This document shows positions 39,972 to 49,159 of a stretch of 64,000 bases of DNA, one piece after another (position 1 is the stretch's first letter; each line of letters opens with the position of its first letter). The notes below the pieces were generated by a model that had not been told where the DNA came from, searched no databases, and worked only from the letters and a program-made list of their open reading frames with translations. Where the stretch lies: NCBI RefSeq assembly GCF_001506165.1, contig NZ_CP011427.1:3038001-3102000 (forward strand). Reading direction: 5' to 3'. Source of the stretch: Pantoea vagans. Lineage in GTDB: Bacteria > Pseudomonadota > Gammaproteobacteria > Enterobacterales > Enterobacteriaceae. The position numbers and the translations under genes are program-made.

Positions 39972-40832
39972 ATGAATCGCCAGCCGATGTTTACCCCGCA
40001 GCAACTGCTGAGTTTTGTTGCCGTGTGCGAAACGGCCAGCTTTACCCGCGCCGCCGAGCGAGTGCACCTGTCGCAATCCACCGTCAGCCAGCAGGTTCGC
40101 CGGCTGGAGGAGATGATCGGCAAAGCACTACTGGAACGCACTTCGCATCAGGTTGTGCTGACGGAAGAAGGAGAAAAGCTGCTCGGCTATGCTCGCCGTA
40201 TTATTGCTCTTAACGGTGAAGCACATGATGTGCTGAGCGATAAATGGCGCGACGGCGTCATGCGCCTGGGCGTACCAGAAGATTTTGCCGCACCCACCGC
40301 GGGGCTGCTGGCGCAGTTCAGCCGTGAACATCCGCAACTGCGCCTCGATGTAATGAGCGGGATGTATGTTGATCTCTATCGCGCCTGGCAGCGTGAAGAG
40401 CTGGATATCATGCTGATCAAGCAGCCTGGTGGTGAACGCCCCCTCGCCTCGCGCCCGGAGCCACTGCTGTGGCTGGATAGCGCCGAACATCCCTGCTTTG
40501 AGCAAACGCCGGTGCCTTTGGTGGTGTTTCCGCAACTGGGGCTGTATCGCGAGGAGATGTGCCAGACGCTGGATACGCTGGGCCGCAGCTGGCGCATCAG
40601 CTACAGCAGTGCCAGTTTAGTCGCGCTCGCCAGCGCCAGTGCCGCCGGACTGGGCTTGACGTTGCTGCCCGCCAGCTGTCGCCTTCCAGGTCATCGTGTG
40701 CTTGATGAGTCCGATGGTTTGCCACCGGTTAATCATTTCGAGCTGGCGCTGTTCTGTCGCTCACCGCAGGACGACCTTCAGCAATCGCTCGCAGCCGCAC
40801 TCGTTGAGTTTTGCCATTTGACCTGGCAGTGA
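39972..40832 (+). CDS. LysR-family transcriptional regulator
   Basis: 286 residues. The N-terminal HTH is FTPQQLLSFVAVCETASFTR, then AAERVHLSQSTVSQQVRRLE. The remainder is a periplasmic-binding-protein-like effector domain. The ATG at 39972 (GGA upstream) is preferred over the GTG at 39957. It diverges from the CynX/NimT-type transporter and is followed 89 nt on by an amidohydrolase gene; both are probable targets. Confidence 0.88.
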   Translation: MNRQPMFTPQQLLSFVAVCETASFTRAAERVHLSQSTVSQQVRRLEEMIGKALLERTSHQVVLTEEGEKLLGYARRIIALNGEAHDVLSDKWRDGVMRLGVPEDFAAPTAGLLAQFSREHPQLRLDVMSGMYVDLYRAWQREELDIMLIKQPGGERPLASRPEPLLWLDSAEHPCFEQTPVPLVVFPQLGLYREEMCQTLDTLGRSWRISYSSASLVALASASAAGLGLTLLPASCRLPGHRVLDESDGLPPVNHFELALFCRSPQDDLQQSLAAALVEFCHLTWQ

Positions 40833-40921
40833 TTTTTCCACTGTTCAGCAGTGGGAAATATCGCAGCGCAGCGGCCCAGGTTTTGCCAGATTAGCTTTTT
40901 CTTTATTGACTGGAGCCTCTG

Positions 40922-42289
40922 ATGCCTCTCACTTCTCCCAGCCGTCGCGATTTTATCAGCCAGGGTGTGCGCCTCACAGCCGCCGGTAGCCTGTTAGCTG
41001 CCGGTATGAGCGCGGCCGCACAAACAGGTTCAACCGCCGTACCTCAGGTACACACGCCACCCCCTCGCGTTTCCCATTACCAAATCCTCAACGTTCGCCT
41101 CGAAGAGGGCTTTGAGCGCGACGGTAACGACATTATCGCCACGCACACCGCGCTGTATGACATCACCATAAAAGACGGCAAATTCGCCGCCATTGATGCC
41201 GCCAGCAAAGCGCGTAACAGCGCTATCCCGCAATGGGATGCCAACGGCGCACTATTGCTGCCACGCACTCGCGATATGCATATTCATCTGGACAAGACCT
41301 TTTACAGTGGGCCGTGGGAAGCACCGCGCCCGCGCCAGGGCAAAACCATCATGGATATGATTGCCCGCGAGCAGGTCCTGATACCGCAATTGTTACCCAC
41401 TTCCCAAGCGCGCGCCGAAGCCCTGATTGGCCTGCTGCACAGCAAAGGCACCACGGAAGCGCGCAGCCATTGCAATATCGATCCGGTCAGCGGCCTGCAA
41501 AGCCTTGAGCACTTAAAACTGGCACTGGCTAATCACCCTGAGTTCCCCTGCGAGATCGTAGCGTTCCCACAGCACGGCTTGCTGCACTCGAAGGTCGATG
41601 GTTTGATGCGCGAAGCCATGCAGATGGGCGTGCAGTATGTTGGTGGGCTGGACCCCACCAACGTCGATGGCGCCATGCAGGCCTCGTTGGACGCGATGTT
41701 CCAGATCGCGCTGGATTTTAATCGCGGTGTCGATATCCACCTGCACGAAACCGCTCCATCGGGCGTGGCAGCGATTCAATACATGGTCGACACCATCGCC
41801 AAAAACCCTCAGCTGAAAGGCAAAGTGACACTCAGCCATGGTTTTGCGCTGGGTACGCTGGAAGGCAAAGCGTTGGATAAGATGATTGCAGGTATGGCCG
41901 AGCAGCAGATGAGCGTGGCTTCCACCATACCGATCGGCAAACTGACCATGCCACTGCCGCAACTGCAGGCGGCGGGCATCACGGTGATGACCGGCACCGA
42001 CAGCGTCATCGATCACTGGTCACCGTTTGGCACCGGCAGCATGCTGGAGAAAGCCAACCTGTACGCTCAACTCTATCGCGGTTCCGATGAGTTTGGCCTG
42101 AGCCGCGCGCTACACATCGCCACCGGCGGCATTTTGCCACTATCGAATCAGGGCGAACGCCAGTGGCCCAAGGTGCAGGACGAAGCCAGTATGATGCTGG
42201 TTGAGGCGAGCTGTTCTGCCGAAGCCGTGGCCCGCATCTCACCGGTGCGCGCCACTTTCCATAATGGCACGCCGGTGTTCAGTGCCTAA
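40922..42289 (+). CDS. Tat-exported amidohydrolase, cytosine-deaminase-like
   Basis: 455 residues. The N-terminus SRRDFISQGVRLTAAGSLLA is a twin-arginine signal, cut near SAAAQ, so the enzyme folds with its metal in the cytoplasm and is exported. The catalytic barrel has DMHIHLDKTF (first metal ligands), SHCNIDP, HLHETAPSG and SHGFALG, and ends with the metal Asp in GTDSVIDHW; this is the cytosine deaminase/atrazine-degradation branch of the amidohydrolases. The substrate is unknown; the neighbours are a CynX/NimT transporter and a LysR regulator. Confidence 0.82.
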   Translation: MPLTSPSRRDFISQGVRLTAAGSLLAAGMSAAAQTGSTAVPQVHTPPPRVSHYQILNVRLEEGFERDGNDIIATHTALYDITIKDGKFAAIDAASKARNSAIPQWDANGALLLPRTRDMHIHLDKTFYSGPWEAPRPRQGKTIMDMIAREQVLIPQLLPTSQARAEALIGLLHSKGTTEARSHCNIDPVSGLQSLEHLKLALANHPEFPCEIVAFPQHGLLHSKVDGLMREAMQMGVQYVGGLDPTNVDGAMQASLDAMFQIALDFNRGVDIHLHETAPSGVAAIQYMVDTIAKNPQLKGKVTLSHGFALGTLEGKALDKMIAGMAEQQMSVASTIPIGKLTMPLPQLQAAGITVMTGTDSVIDHWSPFGTGSMLEKANLYAQLYRGSDEFGLSRALHIATGGILPLSNQGERQWPKVQDEASMMLVEASCSAEAVARISPVRATFHNGTPVFSA

Positions 42290-42291
42290 AA

Positions 42292-42318
42292 GCAAAAAAG
42301 CCTCCTGAAGGAGGCTTT
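42292..42318. terminator. Bidirectional terminator
   Basis: Arms AAAGCCTCCT (42297-42306) and AGGAGGCTTT (42309-42318). The minus strand is followed by a T run (TTTTTTGCTTTT), so it best ends the leftward gene at 42366; it also serves the amidohydrolase gene. Confidence 0.85.
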
Positions 42319-42365
42319 ATGAGCGTAAGACATGGGCGACACGCGCCCCATGCGAGTGGCTGGAT

Positions 42366-42653
42366 TTACGATAACATCTGAATGGCCAGCGCATATAAGC
42401 GCTGGTTTTCATCGTCGCTAACAGGCTCTTCTTCCGCGTAGCAGGCAATCATGGAACTGACTTTATCAGATGATAAGGTCTCTCCATGCAGATGCAGCGT
42501 TAACACGGCGCGGCCGACGATTTTCAGAATGTCTTCGTTCTGTCCCTGGACGTAATGACTCAAAGTCAGACCTCTGAATGTATTATTGTTTGCCAAATGG
42601 CGCGCTAAATATAAAGCAAAGCGGTGGGTTATTTTAATCGGAATTTTACCCAT
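42366..42653 (-). CDS. Possible YmgB/AriR-family small regulator, divergent
   Basis: About 95 residues from the ATG at 42653; a GTG four codons earlier is an alternative, and neither has a good ribosome site. The C-terminal two thirds (LSHYVQGQNEDILKIVGRAV, then LTLHLHGETLSSDKVSSMI) follow the YmgB pattern of an aromatic start, a helix, an L-x-x-x-G turn and two more helices. The N-terminal basic stretch is extra. The resemblance is by eye. The terminator just downstream supports it being a real transcript. Confidence 0.5.
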   Translation of the reverse strand: MGKIPIKITHRFALYLARHLANNNTFRGLTLSHYVQGQNEDILKIVGRAVLTLHLHGETLSSDKVSSMIACYAEEEPVSDDENQRLYALAIQMLS

Positions 42654-42953
42654 CTTAAGTGACACATAAGCGTAACATGGGCGAAAAAGGCGCCAATTCG
42701 ACGTTATATAGTCCTTTTATTAACGCTAATTGCACCTTTTTTATCAAGAAAGGCTTTTTAACCTCATCAACCTTTTTTGATGACCACATGAAATTGATTA
42801 AAACATTACACCTATTGTCGCTTAAAAAAACCACAATCGATTGCACTGCTAATCGGTTTCCATGGGTTACCAATAACGCAATTTGCATTGCCGATGCCGC
42901 CCCTTTCTGCCAGACTGACCGCCGCAATCCTGACCGCTATTCGAGACATTCCC

Positions 42954-44333
42954 GTGACCGCTTTTTCTACCCTGACGCAACTCCCAGCCAGCCAACTCGA
43001 CAACCTGCGCGAGATGGGTTTCGACGCCATGACGCCAATTCAGGCCGCTTCTCTGCCCGCCATTCTTGAAGGGCGTGATGTCCGTGCGCAGGCGAAAACC
43101 GGCAGCGGCAAAACGGCCGCCTTTGGTATCGGGTTGCTGCAACGCATTGATATCAGCCGCTTCCAGACTCAGGCGCTGGTGTTATGCCCCACGCGTGAAC
43201 TGGCCGATCAGGTCAGTAATGTGCTGCGTCAGCTGGCACGGTTTACCCGCAACATCAAAATTCTGACCCTCTGCGGTGGGCAACCGATGAGTGCGCAAAG
43301 GGATTCACTGGTGCACGCTCCTCATATCGTGGTCGGCACGCCGGGTCGTATCCTGGATCACCTCAAGCGTGACAATCTCGATCTCAATGCATTGCAAACG
43401 CTAGTGCTGGATGAAGCCGATCGCATGCTGGAGATGGGTTTCCGTGATGATATGGAAGCGATCATCGGTTTCACGCCTGTCACCCGCCAGACGCTGCTGT
43501 TCTCTGCCACCTGGCCGGACACCATTGCCAGCCTCAGCCAGCGTTTTCAGCGCGATGCCCTGGCCGTCGCCACGGAAGATAAAGCGGAACTGCCTGCCAT
43601 CGAACAGCAGTTTATTGAAGCCAGCGCCCATGAGCGAGGCAACCTGTTAAGCGCCCTGCTCAGCCAGCATCAACCGGCATCCTGCGTGGTGTTCTGCAAC
43701 ACTAAGCGTGAATGTGATGACATCGCCGCTGCGCTAAACGATCGTCAAATCAGTGCCCTGGCACTGCATGGCGATCTGGAGCAGCGAGATCGTGAGCGCG
43801 TCCTGATCCGCTTCGCGAATGGCAGTATCCGTGTGCTGATCGCCACCGATGTGGCGGCTCGCGGGCTGGATATTAAATCGCTGGCCTTAGTGGTGAATTT
43901 CCAGCTGGCGTGGGACCCCGAAGTGCATATTCACCGTATTGGTCGTACCGGCCGTGCAGGTGAGAAAGGCATGGCGGTGAGCTTCGTTGCCCAGGATGAA
44001 ATGGCCCGCGCCAATGCGCTGGAAGAGTATCTGAGCCAAAAACTGAACTGGGTCTCCTCCGCGACACTGAAAGGCAAAGCCGCACAGGCACTGCCCGCCG
44101 CCATGATGACTCTGTGTATTGATGGTGGCCGCAAAGCCAAAATTCGTCCCGGCGATATTTTGGGCGCGCTGACCGGCGAAGCGGGTTTCAGTGGCGATCA
44201 GATCGGTAAGATCGACCTGACTCAGACCCATGCTTATGTGGCGATCGATGCCTCGCAGGCGAAGAAAGCGCTGATCAAGTTGAAAGAAGGCAAGATCAAA
44301 GGCAAAAGCGTGCGTGCCATTTTGCTGAAGTAA
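42954..44333 (+). CDS. dbpA: ATP-dependent RNA helicase DbpA
   Basis: 459 residues. Starts at GTG 42954 (VTAFSTL..., matching E. coli MTAFSTL); the longer ATG frame adds 22 residues unlike the family. DEAD-box motifs are present: Q motif (MTPIQAASLP), Walker A AKTGSGKT, PTRELADQV, DEAD, SAT, HRIGRTGR. The C-terminal DbpA RNA-binding domain (CIDGGRKAKIRPGDILGALTG...) recognises hairpin 92 of 23S rRNA and directs 50S subunit assembly. Confidence 0.95.
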   Translation: MTAFSTLTQLPASQLDNLREMGFDAMTPIQAASLPAILEGRDVRAQAKTGSGKTAAFGIGLLQRIDISRFQTQALVLCPTRELADQVSNVLRQLARFTRNIKILTLCGGQPMSAQRDSLVHAPHIVVGTPGRILDHLKRDNLDLNALQTLVLDEADRMLEMGFRDDMEAIIGFTPVTRQTLLFSATWPDTIASLSQRFQRDALAVATEDKAELPAIEQQFIEASAHERGNLLSALLSQHQPASCVVFCNTKRECDDIAAALNDRQISALALHGDLEQRDRERVLIRFANGSIRVLIATDVAARGLDIKSLALVVNFQLAWDPEVHIHRIGRTGRAGEKGMAVSFVAQDEMARANALEEYLSQKLNWVSSATLKGKAAQALPAAMMTLCIDGGRKAKIRPGDILGALTGEAGFSGDQIGKIDLTQTHAYVAIDASQAKKALIKLKEGKIKGKSVRAILLK

Positions 44334-44405
44334 ATGTTATTGCGCGAGGGCATCCGTCCTCGCACTAAATTTTCTGCCCTTCCCCCTTCATTTTTTTTCC
44401 CCGCT

Positions 44406-44413
44406 GCCGATAA
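44406..44413 (+). promoter_or_regulatory. Sigma-28-like -10 box in front of cheV
   Basis: GCCGATAA, a perfect FliA -10 element, 48 nt before the cheV start. The -35 region 11 bp upstream (TTCATTTT) matches TAAAGTTT at only five of eight positions. Confidence 0.55.
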
Positions 44414-44460
44414 GTTAATCATTGCCCCTTTACCCCGCCCAGATTCTGCTTGAGGCCATG

Positions 44461-45423
44461 ATGGATAATTTTCAGAAAGAGATCGATGAACGCGCCAACC
44501 TTGCGCTTTCCAATAAATTCGAACTGCTGCTGTTCCGCCTGGGTTCCGATCAGCTGAAAGGCAAATCTGAGCTGTACGGTATTAACGTGTTTAAACTGCG
44601 CGAAATCGTACCGATGCCCACCATCACCCGTGCCGCAGGCATGCAATCTCCGCTTCTCGGCATGGCCAGCATTCGCGGCCAGTTTATCCCGGTGATCGAT
44701 CTGCCTGCGGTAACCGGCTGTAAACCGGAAACCGGTCTTAACTTGCTGTTGGTCACTGAATACGCCCGCAGCACCCAAGCCTTTGCGGTGGAATCGGTTG
44801 AGAACATTGTCCGTCTTGACTGGAACCAGGTGCACACCGCTGAAGCCGGTATTGGCAGCCGCAACATCACCAGTATTGCCTGCCTCGATACCGACGGTGA
44901 GAGCAACAATCTGGCGCTGGTGCTGGACGTTGAACAAATTCTGTATGACATCATTCCTTCTGTACGCGGTGTCGAGCCAAGCGAAGAAACGGCTAAAAAT
45001 TTCAATCTCAAACCTGGCCAGGTCGCGATCGTGGCAGAGGACTCCAAAGTGGCGCGTCAGTTACTGGAGCAGGGCCTGAAAAGCATGGGCATACCAGCTA
45101 TCATGCACAACACGGGCCTTGAAGCCTGGATAAAAATCAACGACATGCAGAAAGAAGCGGCGGCTGCTGGCGAATCAATTCACGACAAGATCGCCTTGGT
45201 GTTGACCGATCTGGAAATGCCAGAGATGGATGGCTTTACTCTGACGCGCAATATAAAACGCGATGAAACCCTGCGCCAGATTCCGGTGGTGATTCACTCG
45301 TCACTTTCCGGCAGCGCCAACGAGGATCATGTACGCAAGGTCGGCGCGGATGGCTATGTCGCGAAGTTTGAGATTAACGAGCTGTCGAGCGTGATTCATC
45401 GTGTGCTGGAGAAGAAGCGTTAA
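44461..45423 (+). CDS. cheV: Chemotaxis coupling protein CheV
   Basis: 320 residues: an N-terminal CheW-like domain (about 10-155, with GMASIRGQFIPVIDLP) and a C-terminal receiver domain (about 175-310) with the phospho-acceptor Asp in LVLTDLEMPEMDGF. It couples receptors to CheA and tunes signalling through its phosphorylation. Two tandem ATGs (44458, 44461) follow GAGG; the second has the better spacing. It is followed by a strong terminator and, 317 nt on, by a chemoreceptor gene. Confidence 0.92.
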   Translation: MDNFQKEIDERANLALSNKFELLLFRLGSDQLKGKSELYGINVFKLREIVPMPTITRAAGMQSPLLGMASIRGQFIPVIDLPAVTGCKPETGLNLLLVTEYARSTQAFAVESVENIVRLDWNQVHTAEAGIGSRNITSIACLDTDGESNNLALVLDVEQILYDIIPSVRGVEPSEETAKNFNLKPGQVAIVAEDSKVARQLLEQGLKSMGIPAIMHNTGLEAWIKINDMQKEAAAAGESIHDKIALVLTDLEMPEMDGFTLTRNIKRDETLRQIPVVIHSSLSGSANEDHVRKVGADGYVAKFEINELSSVIHRVLEKKR

Positions 45424-45445
45424 TTTCTAACCTGCACGACTCCCC

Positions 45446-45472
45446 AAGGCGCGATGATTCGCGCCTTTTTTT
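45446..45472 (+). terminator. Rho-independent terminator of cheV
   Basis: Stem AAGGCGCGA/TCGCGCCTT (45446-45454 with 45459-45467) with a TGAT loop, then TTTTTT. Just after the cheV stop. Confidence 0.9.
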
Positions 45473-45568
45473 ATGCCTACTGATTTTACGGGCGGCCTGA
45501 AGGATGCCCCTTCATCATGATCAAATCGTTAACAAATCTAACGAATTTGTGACCCAACTCTAAAAAAT

Positions 45569-45595
45569 TAAAGTTAAAACATTAACAACCGATAA
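45569..45595 (+). promoter_or_regulatory. Sigma-28 (FliA) promoter of the chemoreceptor gene
   Basis: TAAAGTTA (45569-45576), an 11-bp spacer, and ACCGATAA (45588-45595) match the FliA consensus TAAAGTTT-N11-GCCGATAA at 14 of 16 positions. The start of transcription would leave a 5' leader of about 140 nt. Confidence 0.75.
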
Positions 45596-45740
45596 CTGAT
45601 AGCGCTGACACCGGCGCTGCCATACCAGACTAATCACGCTGGTAAAGTATTTTTACTATATAAAACATCAACCTGATGCAGGCTGCACGCCTGCTTTTCC
45701 ATTTTGAAAACAACACATTTTGGCATTACGGGGAGAACCA

Positions 45741-47297
45741 ATGTTGAGCTTAAAGAATATGAAAGTGGGCGTCCGTTTAGGGATTGCTTTTGGTTTGGTT
45801 GTGGCACTGTTAGGCGTAGTCGGCGTGACGTCGATTATGAAAATCAACAACATCAAAAATGGCATCACCTCTATTGTGGAAGATCGCTATGTGAAGGTGC
45901 GTCTTGGTTTTGATGTGCGTGATGGCGTCAACGATCAGATCAAGTATCTGCGTGGCATGGTGATCGATACCCTACGTCCAGAATACAATGTGCAGCGCTT
46001 TAAGCAGTTGGATGAAGCCACTGAACGCACCAACAGCGCGATGAAAAAGATCGAAGCGATTCAGGTGACTGAGATTGGTAAAAAGAAAATCGCCGGTCTA
46101 CTGGCTGCCAGCCAGTTGTTCGAACAACAGAAGAATGAAGTGCTGGATCTGGTACGCGCTGGCAAACTGGAAGAGGCCAGCACCTTTGTACTGAAAAAAA
46201 TCACCAGTACGCAGAATACCTATCTCGACAGCGCGGTCGCTTTTGCCAATTCTCAGTCAGACCAGCTGCGTAAAGAAGGTTCCGGCATTATTGATGATGG
46301 CTCCACCGCGATTGAAATCACCTTGATCTTCTCTGCCATCGCGATTGCCGCCTCAGTACTGCTTGGCTTTATGCTGACCCGTTCGATTGTTCGCCCACTG
46401 AATGAAGCGGTAGAAATTGCCGGAAAAGTGGCAGCAGGCGACCTCAGTTCACACATTGAAGTCAGCGGGAAAGACGAAACTGCAGTATTGATGCAGGCAC
46501 TGCAGGCGATGAATGACAATCTGCTGACCATTGTCTCCAATGTCCGCGCCGGTTCGGACACCATTGCCGTGGCTTCCAATCAGATTTCCAGCGGCAACAT
46601 CGATCTCTCTTCCCGCACCGAACAACAGGCTAGTTCACTGGAAGAGACCGCCTCGGCGATGGAGCAGATGACCGCCACTGTGAAGCACAATGCCGATAAT
46701 GCGCGTGAAGCTAATCAGTTGGTCGCCACCACCTCCACTGTCGCGAAAGAAGGCGGCGTGGTGATGGAACAGGTGATTGAGAAGATGGAAGCCATTACCC
46801 TCTCCTCGAAGAAGATTGTCGACATCATCAGCGTGATCGACTCTATCGCCTTCCAGACCAACATTCTGTCACTAAATGCCGCAGTTGAAGCCGCCCGTGC
46901 GGGTGAACAGGGTCGTGGTTTTGCGGTGGTTGCCACCGAAGTGCGTAACCTGGCACAACGTTCAGCCTCCGCTGCGAAAGAGATTAAAGTGTTGATTGAA
47001 GATTCCGTGGCGAAAGTGGATGAAGGTAGCCGTCTGGTGACGCATGCTGGCTCAACCATTGGCGAAGTGGTCAATAGTGTGAAAAGCGTGGCAGACATCA
47101 TGAGTGAGATTACCATCGCCAGCAGCGAACAGAGCAGTGGTATCAGTGAGATCAATCTGGCGATTACCCAGATGGAAGCGGTGACACAGCAGAACGCCGC
47201 GCTGGTGCAGGAAGCGTCTGCCGCTTCTCAGGCATTGCAGGAACAGGCCGATCGTCTGGCGCAGTCAATGAGTGTGTTTAAGACGGCAGCGGTGTAA
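45741..47297 (+). CDS. Methyl-accepting chemotaxis protein
   Basis: 518 residues from the ATG at 45741 (GGGGAG upstream). A transmembrane helix (about 12-32) precedes a periplasmic four-helix-bundle domain (4HB, about 35-185), a second helix (about 195-213), a HAMP domain and a long cytoplasmic coiled coil with the highly conserved tip SIAFQTNILSLNAAVEAARA. The C-terminus FKTAAV lacks the NWETF-type pentapeptide that tethers CheR, so adaptation relies on other receptors. The ligand is unknown. Confidence 0.9.
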   Translation: MLSLKNMKVGVRLGIAFGLVVALLGVVGVTSIMKINNIKNGITSIVEDRYVKVRLGFDVRDGVNDQIKYLRGMVIDTLRPEYNVQRFKQLDEATERTNSAMKKIEAIQVTEIGKKKIAGLLAASQLFEQQKNEVLDLVRAGKLEEASTFVLKKITSTQNTYLDSAVAFANSQSDQLRKEGSGIIDDGSTAIEITLIFSAIAIAASVLLGFMLTRSIVRPLNEAVEIAGKVAAGDLSSHIEVSGKDETAVLMQALQAMNDNLLTIVSNVRAGSDTIAVASNQISSGNIDLSSRTEQQASSLEETASAMEQMTATVKHNADNAREANQLVATTSTVAKEGGVVMEQVIEKMEAITLSSKKIVDIISVIDSIAFQTNILSLNAAVEAARAGEQGRGFAVVATEVRNLAQRSASAAKEIKVLIEDSVAKVDEGSRLVTHAGSTIGEVVNSVKSVADIMSEITIASSEQSSGISEINLAITQMEAVTQQNAALVQEASAASQALQEQADRLAQSMSVFKTAAV

Positions 47298-47354
47298 TTT
47301 TATTGCGGTCAGGTCGCCATCAATGGCGACCCTATTTCGGCAGTGATTTTTGTA

Positions 47355-47376
47355 AGGTGCGCATTGATGCGCACCT
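47355..47376. repeat. GGTGCGCAT palindrome, copy 3
   Basis: Arms AGGTGCGCAT (47355-47364) and ATGCGCACCT (47367-47376), between the converging chemoreceptor and sdaC genes. Confidence 0.85.
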
Positions 47377-47387
47377 GGCCAACATGA

Positions 47388-48677
47388 TTAGCTCATCAGC
47401 GAATACGCAATCGACGAAATCGCTAACAAACCGACAATCACCACAAAGACGTTACTGATCTTCCCGCTGTACTGACGCATTGCCGGGACTTTTTGGATGG
47501 CATACATCGGCATCAGGAACAGAATCATCGCAATGATCGGGCCGCCCAGAGTCTCAATCATGCCGAGAATACTCGGATTCCAGGTCGCAACCAGCCAGGT
47601 CGTGAGCAACATAAAGCCGGTGGTAACACGGTTCAAACGCTGCGGCGTGACACTTTTGCCACGGCTGCGCAGTGATTTCACCACAATGCCGTTGAAGCCT
47701 TCACGCGCGCCCAGGTAGTGTCCGAGGAACGATTTGGTGATGGCGACCATCGCGACAATCGGCCCCATCCAGGCAATCATCGGCACGTTAAAGTGGTTAG
47801 CCAGATAGGAAAGAATGGTGATGTTCTGGTCCTTCGCTGCCTGCAAATCTGCCGGCGACAAGCTCAATACGCAGCTGAAGACAAAGAACATCACCGTCAC
47901 CACCATCATCAGATGGGCGCTGGCAAGTATGCGCGAACATTTTTTCTCTGCACCTGCACCATACTCTTCACGCTTCGCCACCGCGAACGAGGAGATAATC
48001 GGTGAGTGGTTAAAGGAGAATACCATGACCGGAATCGCCAGCCACAGCGTCATCCAGATGCTGCTACCGCTGTTATTGTGGCTGAAAGAGAGGGTTTCCA
48101 ACGCTGCACCGTGCCAGTGTGGCACCAGATAAGCCGCCAGTAACATCAACACTGCCACAAACGGGAACACCAGCACGCTCATCGCTTTGACGATCATCTG
48201 TTCGCCAAAACGTACTACGGTCATCATACCGATGATCAAAATTAACGACAGCACGGCGCGCGGCGGCGACACCATGCCAAGTTGATGCACGATAAAACTG
48301 TCAACCGTGTTGGTTATCGCGACGCTGTACATCAACAGGATCGGGAAAATAGCGAAGAAATAGAGCAAGGTGATGATTTTCCCTGCGCCTACACCAAAGT
48401 GTTCTTCCACCACTTCCGTAATGTCTTCACCGGGATTCTTACCAGAGAGCACAAAACGCGCCAGTGCACGGTGTGCATAGAAGGTCATCGGGAACGCAAG
48501 GATGGTCATTAAAATCAGCGGAATTAACCCACCCGCGCCCGCATTGATGGGCAGGAATAATACGCCTGCACCAATAGCCGTGCCGTACAAGCCCAGCATC
48601 CACACCGTATCACTCTTGCGCCAGCCCGTTGCACTGACCTCAACCGTACCTTGGGCAACGGTTTGTGAGTTGTCCAT
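47388..48677 (-). CDS. sdaC: L-serine/proton symporter SdaC
   Basis: 429 residues, the same length as E. coli SdaC and highly similar ([60 protein letters not shown]). Eleven helices of the HAAAP transporter family. It takes up L-serine, usually for deamination by SdaB. sdaB is not next to it here. GGAGAGA precedes the ATG. Confidence 0.92.
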   Translation of the reverse strand: MDNSQTVAQGTVEVSATGWRKSDTVWMLGLYGTAIGAGVLFLPINAGAGGLIPLILMTILAFPMTFYAHRALARFVLSGKNPGEDITEVVEEHFGVGAGKIITLLYFFAIFPILLMYSVAITNTVDSFIVHQLGMVSPPRAVLSLILIIGMMTVVRFGEQMIVKAMSVLVFPFVAVLMLLAAYLVPHWHGAALETLSFSHNNSGSSIWMTLWLAIPVMVFSFNHSPIISSFAVAKREEYGAGAEKKCSRILASAHLMMVVTVMFFVFSCVLSLSPADLQAAKDQNITILSYLANHFNVPMIAWMGPIVAMVAITKSFLGHYLGAREGFNGIVVKSLRSRGKSVTPQRLNRVTTGFMLLTTWLVATWNPSILGMIETLGGPIIAMILFLMPMYAIQKVPAMRQYSGKISNVFVVIVGLLAISSIAYSLMS

Positions 48678-49159
48678 CTGTCTCTCCAGAATTTAATGCT
48701 TTATCAAAATGCAGCCGGAACGACAGCTGCCAAACATGCCAATAGTACGACCGCGCACATGCTACCCGTTTTTGCCTGATTAAGGTTGCTTCAACGCAAG
48801 ACATCCATCACAAAGGCACCAAAAATGCGCGAAGTGGCTATTTAATATACGAATATGCACAAAACACGCACGCAATCGTTTGCATGGGCGCTATTTGACC
48901 TGAGAGCGGGAGAGAGTGCAAGAAGACAACGACGGTTAGCCGGTAGGGGCGAGCCTTGACGCGCCCGAAAGCAACTAAGGGAGGAAAGGGGGCGGCGGGC
49001 GGCCTAAAGGCCGCACCCTACAAAACTCAGGCGTGTAAGACGCCAGGAAAGGTGAAACTCCCCCGGTAACTCGCCTCTGGACCCATCATCGCTCCGCGTG
49101 TTCCAGAAGGAATAACAGCCGCAGACAATAGCAGAGAAGAATACCGGGGGAATTTCAAA
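48678..49159. other. 482-bp intergenic region, sdaC / glycosyltransferase
   Basis: The right two thirds is GC-rich and has hairpins, e.g. GCGGCCTAAAGGCCGC near 48999-49014 and a GTAGGGGCG...CGCGCCC pair near 48944-48965, typical of intergenic repeats. The left third should contain the sdaC promoter. No gene seen. Confidence 0.5.
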
